This document shows, piece by piece, positions 16,923 through 25,539 of a stretch of 64,000 bases of DNA (position 1 is its first letter; every line of letters begins with the position of its first letter). The position numbers were made by a program, and so were the translations under genes. The stretch lies in NCBI GenBank assembly GCA_965218055.1, contig CBDCKA010000002.1, positions 1,240,001 through 1,304,000 on the forward strand, in the 5' to 3' direction. Source of the stretch: CBDBKE01 sp965218055 (lineage in GTDB: Bacteria > Acidobacteriota > Terriglobia > JAJPHL01 > JAPKYU01). The notes beneath the pieces were generated by a model. That model was not told the DNA's origin and did no database searches. It saw nothing but the letters and a program-made list of their open reading frames with translations.

Positions 16923-17108
16923 ATGTTTACGCCGCAGGAGATACGGACACACCTCGCGTGCATCGAGCGCGAGCGCCATGAAACCACTCTGGCCACTATG
17001 GAAGGCGACGAGTCAGCCTCCGAAAGACCGGCGGCGAGGGCGAAGCGGGCGCGGCAATTCGATGTCAGTAAGAAATTGTTGACCGCCACCGCGATCAGTA
17101 CGTCGTGA
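16923..17108 (+). CDS. Small hypothetical gene coupled to the RecD-like pseudogene
   Basis: A 61-codon frame from ATG 16923 (FTPQEIRTHLACIERERHET, then basic ARAKRARQFDVSKKLLTATA). Its TGA overlaps the GTG start of the helicase frame as GTGA, an arrangement typical of translational coupling, which supports it being a real gene. The frame is open upstream, so the true N-terminus may differ. No family recognised. Confidence 0.4.
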   Translation: MFTPQEIRTHLACIERERHETTLATMEGDESASERPAARAKRARQFDVSKKLLTATAISTS

Positions 17109-18287
17109 CAACCACAGTCAAGCGACAACCGGAATCGTCGGCTCGAGAAGTCCTGGCCGGCCTTGTCGAGCGGGTGACGTTCCACAATGCCGATAACGGA
17201 TTTTGTGTCCTGCGCACCAAGGTCCGGGGCCATCACGATTTTGTGACGGTCGTCGGCCACGCCGCCATCGTCTCGGCGGGGGAGTGGATTTCGGCATCGG
17301 GGGAATGGGTTAACGACCGTACCCATGGTCAGCAATTCAAGGCGCGTTTTATACGCACCTCGGCACCGTCGTCGATCGACGGCATCGAGAAATACCTCGG
17401 CTCCGGCATGATCCGCGGCATCGGGCCGGTCTACGCCGGGAAGATGATCAAGACGTTCGGTGTAAAAGTGTTCGATATCATCGAGGCGGAGCCGGAACGG
17501 CTGTGCGAGGTAACCGGAATCGGGCGCGTACGCGCCGGGCGGATCACTGACGCCTGGGCGGAACAGAAGATTGTTCGCGAGATATGGCGTTGGCACGGCG
17601 ACCGCGGTGCGGATCTACAAGACCTACGGCGCGGATGCCGTTCAGGTCATGACCGAGAACCCGTACCGCGTCCGCGACATCCAGGTGCTGTGCCCGATGA
17701 ACCGTGGCGGCGCCGGCACCCGCTCGCTCAACATGGAGCTGCAGGCCGCCCTCAATCCCGCCGGCGAGTGCAAGGTCGAACGCTTCGGTTGGACCTTTGC
17801 GCCTGGAGACAAGGTGATGCAGATCGAAAACGATTACGACAAAGAAGTTTATAACGGCGACATCGGCTATATCGAAGATGTCGATCTCAATGCCGGAGAG
17901 CTGAACGCGAGTTTCGACGGGCGCGCCGTCGCTTATGGCTTCGGCGAGCTTGATACGCTAGTTCCGGCATACGCCGTAACTATTCACAAGAGCCAGGGTT
18001 CAGAGTATCCCGCCGTCGTCATCCCCGTGCTGACCCAGCACTACGCCATGCTCCAGCGGAATCTGCTCTACACCGGCGTGACGCGCGGTAAACGGCTGGT
18101 TGTGCTGGTCGGCCAAAAAAAAGCGGTGGCCATCGCAGTGCGTAATGTCTCGGGGCGGCGGCGGTGGTCGAAGCTGGACGAATGGCTCGGCGATCCGGCC
18201 AGCGGGCGGATCGCCGCGAGCGCGACGATTACACCCGGCAGGTCACAGATAAAACCGCGCAGATCGCCAGCGTGGAAGCGCGGCTGA
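17105..18287 (+). pseudogene. RecD2/TraA-type helicase, motor domain deleted and frameshifted
   Basis: The first frame (GTG 17105 to about 17575) is the N-terminal region of the RecD2/TraA family (VERVTFHNADNGFCVLRTKV, MIRGIGPVYAGKMIKTFG, VTGIGRVRAGRI, helix-hairpin-helix repeats). A frameshift then leads into 17571-18287 (YGVGTATAVRIYKTYGADAV, QVMTENPYR). Directly after NPYR the sequence jumps to DIQVLCPMNRGGAG and the C-terminal helicase part (VTIHKSQGSEYPAVV, NLLYTGVTRGKRLVVLVGQK). The Walker A/B motor, several hundred residues, is missing. It cannot be a working helicase. Such genes are common on plasmids, in keeping with the RepA fragment nearby. Confidence 0.85.
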
Positions 18288-18296
18288 AGAAGATCT

Positions 18297-18677
18297 ATGA
18301 CCGAGCTAGAGCAGCAATTGACGGACGAATTAGGCAAACCGGCCGGGCAATACGCACAGGAGCAGAAGCGGCTGGCCGGGCAAGTCAAGAGCTTCGTAGA
18401 GGGCTTACAGCAGTTGGCCGATCATTACGAGCAAGTAGGGGAAAGAGCACGCCAATTGAGAGAGGCTACCCGCAGGGCAACAGCAGCAGATGGGCAAACA
18501 TGTGATGAAGTTGACCAACCCATACGACGATCTTTCGGCAGATTTGAGAGAGCTCTTTCGGTGATCCACGCCGAGGCGCAGCAGGAGCGGAAGGGAGGGG
18601 ACCGCCGGGACCGCGTGGAGGGTAGAATTGAGAGCCTTATCCAAGGCAGAATGTTAGCCGCATCCATATGGGACTGA
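18297..18677 (+). CDS. Coiled-coil hypothetical protein
   Basis: A 126-residue Gln/Glu/Arg-rich helical protein (EQQLTDELGKPAGQYAQEQK, then FVEGLQQLADHYEQVGERAR). It starts 9 bp after the helicase frame. Another frame through the same bases also reads as charged helix, but codon choice favours this one. It resembles tails of plasmid mobilisation proteins only in composition; function unknown. Confidence 0.45.
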   Translation: MTELEQQLTDELGKPAGQYAQEQKRLAGQVKSFVEGLQQLADHYEQVGERARQLREATRRATAADGQTCDEVDQPIRRSFGRFERALSVIHAEAQQERKGGDRRDRVEGRIESLIQGRMLAASIWD

Positions 18678-18720
18678 CAAGGACTTTGTTTTCATGTTTT
18701 TATTGACAAGGGAGATAGCA

Positions 18721-18918
18721 ATGCCCGACCAGCAACTCAGGGATAGCGGCGGCCGGCTGCTTGGCACGATCAAAACCAGATCGGATGGTAAATTGGAGAT
18801 TCGAGATCCAGGGGGCAGCCTCAAGGGAACTTACGATCCAAGGAGCAATGAAACACGCAATGCCGGAGGCAGTTTATTCGGAAAAGGCAATCTGCTTGCA
18901 GCCTTGCTAGGGAGGTAG
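18721..18918 (+). CDS. Small glycine-repeat protein
   Basis: A 65-residue protein starting at ATG 18721, with GGGAGA as ribosome binding site. It is built of repeating units: LRDSGGRLLGTI, IRDPGGSLKGTY and TRNAGGSLFGKG, i.e. (I/L/T)R(D/N)xGGxLxG every ~20 residues. The regular pattern suggests a small beta-solenoid or repeated beta-hairpins. I have the impression that related short proteins occur on plasmids, but no function is known. Confidence 0.6.
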   Translation: MPDQQLRDSGGRLLGTIKTRSDGKLEIRDPGGSLKGTYDPRSNETRNAGGSLFGKGNLLAALLGR

Positions 18919-19111
18919 CCATAGGTAATTTGAACAACACACCCTGAAGCGGTCGAGCTGCAAGATGCAGTGCTTGCCAGCCACCGGGACCTGAAGGGCT
19001 GCCCGGCCCGGTCCAGGCGCTCCAACTGTCACCACCGGCGCGGCGGGGCTTCACCCAAGCCGATCAGGTGAGAGAGCCAAAACGGAAATCTAGGTTGAGA
19101 GGTTGCAAAAG

Positions 19112-20125
19112 ATGCCGGCAGCTTATGTGGTGAAAACAGTGGACGAAGGACAGCCATTCCCCGGTGTTTTCGATGAACTGAAAGCCGGTCGAGCGCGGAT
19201 AGGTTGGTCCTACCAAGACACCCTCGATCTGCGCTTGCTCGTCAGTAGGATTGAGCAGGGAGAGCATCTGAATCAAGACGAACGAGATGCCAAGAGATGC
19301 TTGGGGTTCCTTACCAAAGTTGAATCGGAAGACTATCTCCTCTATCCGCATCAGCCAGTTAGAGGGCAGTTCTCGGTTGTTCAAGTCACAGGCGAATACG
19401 ACTACTCCACCGATAAGGACGGCCTCGACGGGGACTTTAGGTCATTTAGACCTTGCTTGCTTAAGACGCCGGAGCCGGTTGACATGTACGACGAGATCGT
19501 TCCATCTCAACTCCGCCATCGTCTCGGGCGTCCAGGACGGTTCTCACAAGTATCCGATACCAGCTCATTATTCATATTCTTGGAGGCTTCCCCCGAAGAA
19601 AGACGCCAGCAAGGCGACTCGAATCGGGCGAGCTTGCGGAGGATACACGACGCGCTTCGAAGAAAACTTCCCGAGGCACTCCACAGGGAGTTCAGTAGAG
19701 CCGATCTATCTAGGCGGTTCTGTGACGAGCTCTTCAAGCGCATGGGCTATACCCCACATATACAGGAAGGCCGCGCTGAAGCTGGCTCGGATGTCGTTGT
19801 CGAGGTAAACAACCCCCTCTTGCCCGGCGAGTTCAGGATCGGCGTGCAGGTATTCTCCTACCAAGGAACCGTCGAGGAACCGGCTCTCCAGTCCAAGCTG
19901 GAACAATTGCTTGGGGGCTGGGAGGACAACTCCCTCGACTACGGTGTCCTGCTTACAACGGGGTGCTGTAGCGAGGCAGCTGTGGCAGCGCTACACGATC
20001 ACAACAAGCACAACAAGGAAAATCCGAAACGGCTTGTACGCTTGATCGAGGGTGACGAGCTCGCCGATCTTTTCTTGAAGTACTTTCCACCCGGCGATCT
20101 CGGCCCGGGTGCTCTTATAGCCTGA
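19112..20125 (+). CDS. Mrr-like restriction endonuclease with N-terminal EVE-like domain
   Basis: About 337 residues from ATG 19112, with GAGAGG nine bases upstream. The N-terminal ~110 residues resemble EVE/PUA-like readers (AAYVVKTVDEGQPFPGVFDE, ARIGWSYQDTLDL, DAKRCLGFL), which in known enzymes recognise modified bases. The C-terminal ~130 residues are an Mrr-type nuclease domain: FCDELFKRMGYTPHIQEGRA, then AGSDVVVEV and RIGVQVFSYQG, matching the D...QxK region. In QVF the usual catalytic Lys is replaced, so activity is uncertain. The predicted role is cleavage of modified invading DNA. Confidence 0.75.
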   Translation: MPAAYVVKTVDEGQPFPGVFDELKAGRARIGWSYQDTLDLRLLVSRIEQGEHLNQDERDAKRCLGFLTKVESEDYLLYPHQPVRGQFSVVQVTGEYDYSTDKDGLDGDFRSFRPCLLKTPEPVDMYDEIVPSQLRHRLGRPGRFSQVSDTSSLFIFLEASPEERRQQGDSNRASLRRIHDALRRKLPEALHREFSRADLSRRFCDELFKRMGYTPHIQEGRAEAGSDVVVEVNNPLLPGEFRIGVQVFSYQGTVEEPALQSKLEQLLGGWEDNSLDYGVLLTTGCCSEAAVAALHDHNKHNKENPKRLVRLIEGDELADLFLKYFPPGDLGPGALIA

Positions 20126-20135
20126 TAAAGCGGCT

Positions 20136-21121
20136 AGTGCTTATCCGATTGACTCACCACGGTACAACATCTTGTATGTTATGGGCTGATGCTGAGATGT
20201 GAGCCCAAGCAGGGTTTGAAAGGCGGCCATTGGCGGCCTCCGTCGGTTAAACCTGAAGACGAACTCGTTAAGCTACTCCGGTAGATGGTGGGGGCTCACG
20301 TCGTGGTGAGTACCCCTGAGCCAAGTCTTGAGATTTGAGAAGACGCTATGAATACGGGGAAACAGGAGGGAGCATTGGTTGCAACCCCCTGCGTCTTCGG
20401 CCGGTGATCGTAACCCCGCATTCCGAGTGATGCGTAGCCTTGCCAAGCATCAGTCAGAACGATGCTTCCAGGCGCCACGGATTGCTCGACGAAGGTGGCA
20501 AGTGACGCTGCCGATACATCTTCTACAGCGGCCAGGCGAATGCGCCCCGATCGCCGACCTCGGGCCTCAACTGCCCCAACCACAATGACTTTTTTGCTGT
20601 TGCGTAACCGACCGCCAGCTCGCCCGACCTCCAGACCTCCCACGTAGGTCTCGTCGACTTCTACGGGTCCCGATATTCTGTCCCGCTTTGGTCGAACCAT
20701 CGCTGCCCTCAGGCGCTGGAGCATCGTCCAGGAGGTCTCGTAGCGGCTCAACCCCAGTTGTCTCTGGAGTTGGCGCGCCGAGATTCCCGGCGTGTGCGTG
20801 GTAACCAGGTAGGCCGCCCAGAACCAAAGCGTCCAGGGCACCCGCGTCTGGTGCATAACGGTTCCGGCAATTGCCGAAGCCTGATGACTGCAGGCCTTGC
20901 ACTTGAACAGGGCCCGAGTGGCCAGCTTGTACGCGTCATTATGCCCACACTTCGGGCAGCCGAATCTGTCAGGCCAGCGCGAAGCCGTCAGGTAGTCTCG
21001 ACGCTTCCTCAGTCGCGAAGCGTGCTTGAAACGCTGCCAGTGTTCGGGGAAACTCCGGTCTCACCATACCTCCAGATGAATCGAACACTACATGGTATGG
21101 TGAGTCAACCGGATAAGCACT
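20136..21121 (-). mobile_element. IS1595-family insertion sequence, inactive
   Basis: A 986-bp element with inverted repeats AGTGCTTATCCG(A/G)TTGACTCACCA at both ends. It is flanked by an 8-bp target duplication, AAG(C/T)GGCT, at 20128-20135 and 21122-21129; 8 bp is the size expected for this family. The transposase gene inside is broken by frameshifts and a nonsense codon, so this is an old copy. Confidence 0.88.
20141..21066 (-). pseudogene. IS1595-family transposase, multiply broken
   Basis: Read on the minus strand, the N-terminal region (RTLAAFQARFATEEA) is followed by a frameshift near 21003. Then comes the zinc-ribbon domain (FGCPKCGHNDAYKLATR, FKCKACSHQ) and the ISXO2-like core (VEVDETYVGG, IVLTDAWQGYASL). 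A second frameshift near 20375 is followed by a TAG at about 20284 before the end (LNEFVFRFNRRRPPMAAFQT). The longest intact piece is 20296-20856. Three lesions mean it is inactive. Confidence 0.88.
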
Positions 21122-21251
21122 AAGTGGCTTATCGTTTGGTTTGAGCCCGGATTTTCAATTTGAACTCGGTATCCAGACTTTGCGACGGCCTTCAGCGTCC
21201 TTATTTATAGGGGTTGCAGCCCAATGAGGACGCGCCGGAGGCCAACACCTG

Positions 21252-21434
21252 ATGGGTGAAAAAGAAAAGCAGGCGTTTCAGCTAACCTTCAATGGATTTC
21301 TCAAAGTCGATTTCCAAGGATCGCGAGTTACTTCCGACGGCGGGCTGATTCTCATTCGCGAACTGGACGAACGACTCGGACTGGGCAAGCTAGCAGCCGG
21401 AGCGGGGAGTTGCCGAAGGGCAACGTGGGAGTAG
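21252..21434 (+). pseudogene. IS1380-family transposase, 5' fragment
   Basis: The first ~48 codons match the N-terminus of IS1380 transposases (FQLTFNGFLKVDFQGSRVTS, DGGLILIRELDERLGLG). The match stops abruptly at about 21396, and the frame ends 12 codons later in unrelated sequence. Only the start of the element survives; no right end was found. Confidence 0.7.
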
Positions 21435-21699
21435 TGTCGTCGCATAGACCCCGGGCACCCCCGAAGGCGACCACCGCGCCGTGTTTGACGCCCAGGGCGG
21501 GCCTGGCAGGGAGGGTTGAACGTTACAGAAGCCAGAAAACCTTGCATCACAGCTCCGGCTTCGCTACCCTTGACCATGCCGGGGTGGCCAAAATGGAAAT
21601 CCCGGGTAATGGTCTTTGATCTGCAATAGCCCGGCTCGTCGTGAGGACGCGCTTGGTCGAGCCGGGGGATTTACTTTCCCTAACCACTGCCAGGACCTT
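21435..21699. other. Junction sequence without a gene
   Basis: Between the IS1380 fragment and the nucleotidyltransferase remnant I see only short frames with no domain. It looks like mixed transposon debris. Confidence 0.35.
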
Positions 21700-22109
21700 T
21701 TGTCGGTCAAATCCCAACTGACTCGCCCCCTGCGAAAACGGCCCCAATCCACGAACGTTACGTTGTGCAATGCGCCGGTGTCTTTGGATCTGTCGCCCGC
21801 AACGAGAATACGCCGAAGAGCGATGTGGATATCCTCGTGGTTCTCAAGCAACCGGTGAGCCTGCTCAAGTTCTTTGCGTTGAACGACGAACTTGAGATCG
21901 CGCGCGGATGCAAGGTGGACCTCGTCCCCAGGAGCAGCCTGAATCCCCACGTGAAGCCCTTCACCCTCCAGGAACTCCAAACACGGATTCTCAGGATGAG
22001 TTACTCGAAGTGGGGGGCGATGGATATTCAGTGCATCTACCCGAAGGCGAGCAAATCCATTATTGACGCCATCGACCGGTTGTTCGCCACGCACTACGGC
22101 TTCACTTAA
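21700..22109 (+). pseudogene. MNT-type nucleotidyltransferase (antitoxin-like), frameshifted
   Basis: The main frame carries the minimal-nucleotidyltransferase signature FGSVARNENTPKSDVDILVV, i.e. GSx10DxD, and CKVDLVPRSSLNPHVKPF. The natural N-terminus appears in another frame just upstream: from TTG 21700, LSVKSQLTRPLRK, which would lead into IHERYVVQCAGVFGS after a one-base correction at about 21733-21740. Such proteins pair with HEPN toxins as AMPylating antitoxins, but no HEPN gene follows. The C-terminus after NPHVKPF also looks atypical. Confidence 0.6.
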
Positions 22110-22235
22110 CGCTGATTAACGTTCGGTATGATCCATTCGATGGCCGGTGCGGTTGCGGGATCGGGTAGGGCAGGCCGCATGATGTATCACGGTAAATGAT
22201 CAGCCTGGAAATATTTGGGTCGCAACTGGCACAGA

Positions 22236-24394
22236 TTACAAACCCGAAGAACGAAGCGATCCACGACTGGATGCCTCAACTCTTCCAGCAGGTAGAGCGC
22301 CAAGCTGGGTCGTCCGGGATCGAAGCCACGCGTCGACGGCAGGCTTGCCAAAGCCGGGGGCCAACTGGTCTTTCTTTTGTCGAAGGACGGCGGCAATTTG
22401 ATCCTTGACGAATAGCTGCTTCAATTCGGCGCTTCTTCCGGCTCTGCTTGCAAAACTTCTTGTCCGCAACATTTTCATGTCTCGCCCTTTCGCCATCCGT
22501 GCCCTTGTTGCCTGGTCTCCAGCCCAGCGTTTCACCCACACATCGGTCTGAGCCTCTTGGATCGCCTTCAGGTGGCCGATCAACTCATCGTACAGCGCTT
22601 CGAGTTCCGCGATCTGCTCGGCAACCTCTTGGCGCACCCGTTCCGGATCGCGTTGGGGCGTCGCTTGAGTCTGAGACGATCTATGCACCGCTGGGCGGCC
22701 CACGCCCCAGCGATAGTTGAGCCGCACGTAGATGTTAGTGCCGTTGAACCCGAAGGGCGAGAACTGGCCGTAGTAATTGCCGACCGTCCGGATGCCAAAC
22801 TCGTTCACGTCGGGGTAAGTATTCAGCAAGTTCTCCCCGCCGATGGCCAGAGCAACGTTTTTCCCGAGCGGGATGCCGAGCTCGGCATCGAGCAGCACCT
22901 TGCCGCCATAGGACGGGTACAGCCACGACTCGGAGACGACACCCAAGTCTTTCGCGTTCCGTCCATCCTCGCTGTCCCAGAACTGACCGAAGTAGTTCAC
23001 GCGGCCCATAAGGTTCCACCGGCCGGCATCGTGGTTGACGCTGAAGCTCCACCGCGTGTTCGGCAGCCCCCGTTCCAGCGTAGTGATGCGGAACTGGTCG
23101 ATCACGGAAGATTCGACGTTCTTGACCGCTGTATCCGTGTAGTTGTAGGCCGCACTGAACGACGTGCGCCCCGCCACCAGCGTCGAGATCAAGTCGATGC
23201 CCTGGGTGGTCGTCGAAAAGTCGTTCAGGAAGAACCGGAACACGGGAAAATTCCGTGCTTCTGGAATCCCTTCCGCCAGCAACGTCTCGATCTCGTCATC
23301 CGACAATTTGATATCCTGCGCCAGGGCGACGCGGTCGTCGATGTCGATCCGGAAATAGTCCGCGGTAAAGGTGAACGGGCCCTTCTCGAGGACGACGCCC
23401 AAGCTGTAGTTGACCGATGTCTCCGGTTGGAGCTGGCTGCCGCCTCGCGCCATGGCCACGGCTGAGGTAGACGGAACTACACCTTGGTTGGTCAGCTGCC
23501 CGCCGATGAAGGCCGTCGTCACGTTGAACGCATGCTGTTGCCCAGGTGTCGGCGCCCGAAACCCGGTGCTGACGGCGCCGCGCAGCGCGGCCATGCCGGT
23601 CAGCTTGAGGCGCCCGGAGACTTTGCCGTTGACCGTCGTGCCGAAGTCATCGAAGTCCTCGAACCGGACGGCCGTGCCGAGCTTCCACCGGCCCGGATTG
23701 GTGAACTCAACGTCGCCATAGACAGCGATGTTGCTACGGCTCCAGGTTCCCGCCGTCGTGTCGGCCCGGTAGCCGTTGAAGCCGTTCGAACCGGAACTGA
23801 AGCCCTGCGCGGCATACGGACCGATCTCCCACGACGGCTGATCGCCTGCGCCAATCGTGAACTTCTCCCTCCTCCACTCCGCCCCGGAGGCCAAGTGCAC
23901 GCGATCGTTGAGGGGGTAGGAAACGTCGAAGTTGAGATTGGTTTCGTCCTGCCGGTAGATGCCGGGCCGGAACGATGTCGGCGTGTCGTAACCGAGCGAC
24001 GCATTGACTGTATCGAAAATGAACTGATTGATCTCGCTGGTGCCGGTGCTGACGCTCGCGTCCCAGGTGAGGCCGCTGCTAGCGAACCCGCGGAGGCCGC
24101 CGACCAGCGAGTAGTCGATCAGATCCCCGCCGAACTGCGGCGTGAATCCTCCAGGAAACCGGCTGTGGAGGGTGAAGCAGTTCGGGTCGGCCTCGACCGC
24201 GGAGAGAGCGGCCGCGTCGGGGACGTTGTCGACGATCGGGATGATGGGGCAACCGCCAGCGCCGGCCACACCGGTGTTCGCCCAAACTCGATCGCCCACG
24301 AGGAGCGACGGGACGCCAGCTGTTCCGGGAAGGCCTGCGACTTGGCCGTTGGCGTCATAAACGATGGCGTCACGGTGATCAGACTCGGTCGGGT
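22236..24394 (-). pseudogene. TonB-dependent receptor, N-terminus cut by IS copy 2, unusual C-terminal tail
   Basis: The IS right end at 24395 abuts the coding sequence, so the signal peptide, plug and first strands are gone. The remaining ~720 codons are the barrel of an outer-membrane TonB-dependent receptor (GAVSTGFRAPTPGQQHAFNV, LQPETSVNYSLGVVLEKGPF, FTADYFRIDIDDRV, GGENLLNTYPDVNEFG). The barrel should end at YVRLNYRW (about 22706). The frame instead continues for about 155 charged, coiled-coil-like residues (RVRQEVAEQIAELEALYDEL). That tail may be a fusion to another gene fragment. Without the N-terminus it cannot be exported. Confidence 0.85.
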
Positions 24395-24436
24395 TGTCAA
24401 GGACTGATTTCTTTAGACACTGATTCTGAGAGTTTT

Positions 24437-25225
24437 TTACGCGACTAACGCATACCGTTTGGCGAATACCACAGGCGGCATGTTGAGCGCGGAGCGAATC
24501 CGCGTGTTGTTGTAGTCCCACAGGGTGCGGTAGATCTCCGCCACTAGCTCCCCCAGTGTTTTGAAGCGGTTCGGATCTCCCAGGTCAACCTTGAATTTGT
24601 CGTAGAACGATTCCTGGTATCCGTTCTCCCAAGGGCACCCCGGGCGGCTCCGTGAAATCACGATGCCGCATCCATCAAGGATTTCAGTGAACGCCATCGC
24701 GTCATACTCCCTCCCGTTGTCGGAGTGGAATAGACCCGGGCGCGGATGATGGAGCAGGGCGTTGGAAAGCGCCTGAATGGTGAGCGCGGCTCCCTTTCTC
24801 ACCGCAACCTGGATTCCCAGGATCCGGCGGGTGTAGAGATCGATCACGGTCGCCACATAGACCTTCTTTCCGTGCTGCACGAACTCGGTGAAGTCCGTTG
24901 CCCAGATGTGGTTTGCATATGCGGGCATGACCGCGAGCAGGAGGTTGGGATAGGTCCGGGAAACCTTGGATTTTCTCCATTTTCTGCCTCTCCTGCGGTA
25001 GGGCTTGATGCCAAACAGACGCATGACCCTCTGCGCCCGCTGGCGGCAGAGTCCCAGTGCCGTAGCAATTCGCCGGGAGCCGTAGGAGGGATGGATCTGC
25101 AGCTCTTCTTCCAGGCGGACCTTGAGGCGCCAGTCCTTCTCCTTCATTCTTGGGACGTAATACAGGCTCGCGCGGGATATGCCAAGGGCTCGGGCAAGCG
25201 CTGATTTGTTTCTTCCTTCGCTCAA
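24437..25225 (-). CDS. IS3-family transposase OrfB, DDE integrase (copy 2)
   Basis: Same protein as in copy 1, with an intact DDE core (WATDFTEF, FHSDNGREY, NGYQESFYDKFK) and complete C-terminus. The frame opens at 25354, but translation probably begins by -1 frameshifting from orfA. One residue differs from copy 1 (NTRIRS). With both element ends present, this copy may still be active. Confidence 0.92.
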   Translation of the reverse strand: MSEGRNKSALARALGISRASLYYVPRMKEKDWRLKVRLEEELQIHPSYGSRRIATALGLCRQRAQRVMRLFGIKPYRRRGRKWRKSKVSRTYPNLLLAVMPAYANHIWATDFTEFVQHGKKVYVATVIDLYTRRILGIQVAVRKGAALTIQALSNALLHHPRPGLFHSDNGREYDAMAFTEILDGCGIVISRSRPGCPWENGYQESFYDKFKVDLGDPNRFKTLGELVAEIYRTLWDYNNTRIRSALNMPPVVFAKRYALVA

Positions 25226-25482
25226 TTGTTTTTTTGAGTCATGGAGAGCTTGAGCGTGATCTCGCCCACGAGTTCCAGGAGTTCTCTGTTCTGCTTCTGA
25301 AGTCGGGAGAACTCCGCCCAGGACGGGGCACCGGTTGCTCCTTTTACCATCCAACCATAGATGCTCCCTTCAGAAATACCGTGATCCTTGGCGGCCTGGG
25401 CCACCGAGATGCCTTCTTCCTTGACGCGGCGTAGGATATCGGCTTTTACGTCAGCTGCAATACGATGATGTTTTTTGTTCAT
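25222..25482 (-). CDS. IS3-family transposase OrfA (copy 2)
   Basis: Identical in amino-acid sequence to the OrfA of copy 1: 86 residues, N-terminal helix-turn-helix (AAKDHGISEGSIYGWM) and a C-terminal coil. It overlaps the start of orfB and carries the same A-AAA-AAC slippery site just before its stop, for production of the OrfAB fusion. Confidence 0.92.
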   Translation of the reverse strand: MNKKHHRIAADVKADILRRVKEEGISVAQAAKDHGISEGSIYGWMVKGATGAPSWAEFSRLQKQNRELLELVGEITLKLSMTQKNN

Positions 25483-25539
25483 ATGACACCAGGGTAGTTA
25501 ATTCCCAACCTCAGTGTCTAAATTACCCAGTCCAGGGCA

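Larger units (their letters stand above)
24395..25539 (-). mobile_element. IS3-family insertion sequence, copy 2, full length
   Basis: A complete 1145-bp element. Read on the minus strand, the left end begins TGCCCTGGACTGGGTAATTT and the right end, read inward, begins TGTCAAGGACTGATTTCTTT. The two share TG, GGACTG and TTTAGACACTGA as imperfect terminal inverted repeats. No target duplication is visible: GGGT on one side, GTGA on the other. Both neighbouring genes are cut, pointing to recombination or deletion after insertion. It is a near-identical inverted copy of 9050-10162. Confidence 0.9.

Noticed and set aside
18164..18505. Alternative frame over the coiled-coil gene
   Set aside because: Arg-codon-rich translation; codon choice is better in the 18297-18677 frame.
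24395..25539. Target duplication at IS copy 2
   Set aside because: Flanks GGGT and GTGA do not match; no 3-5 bp duplication.
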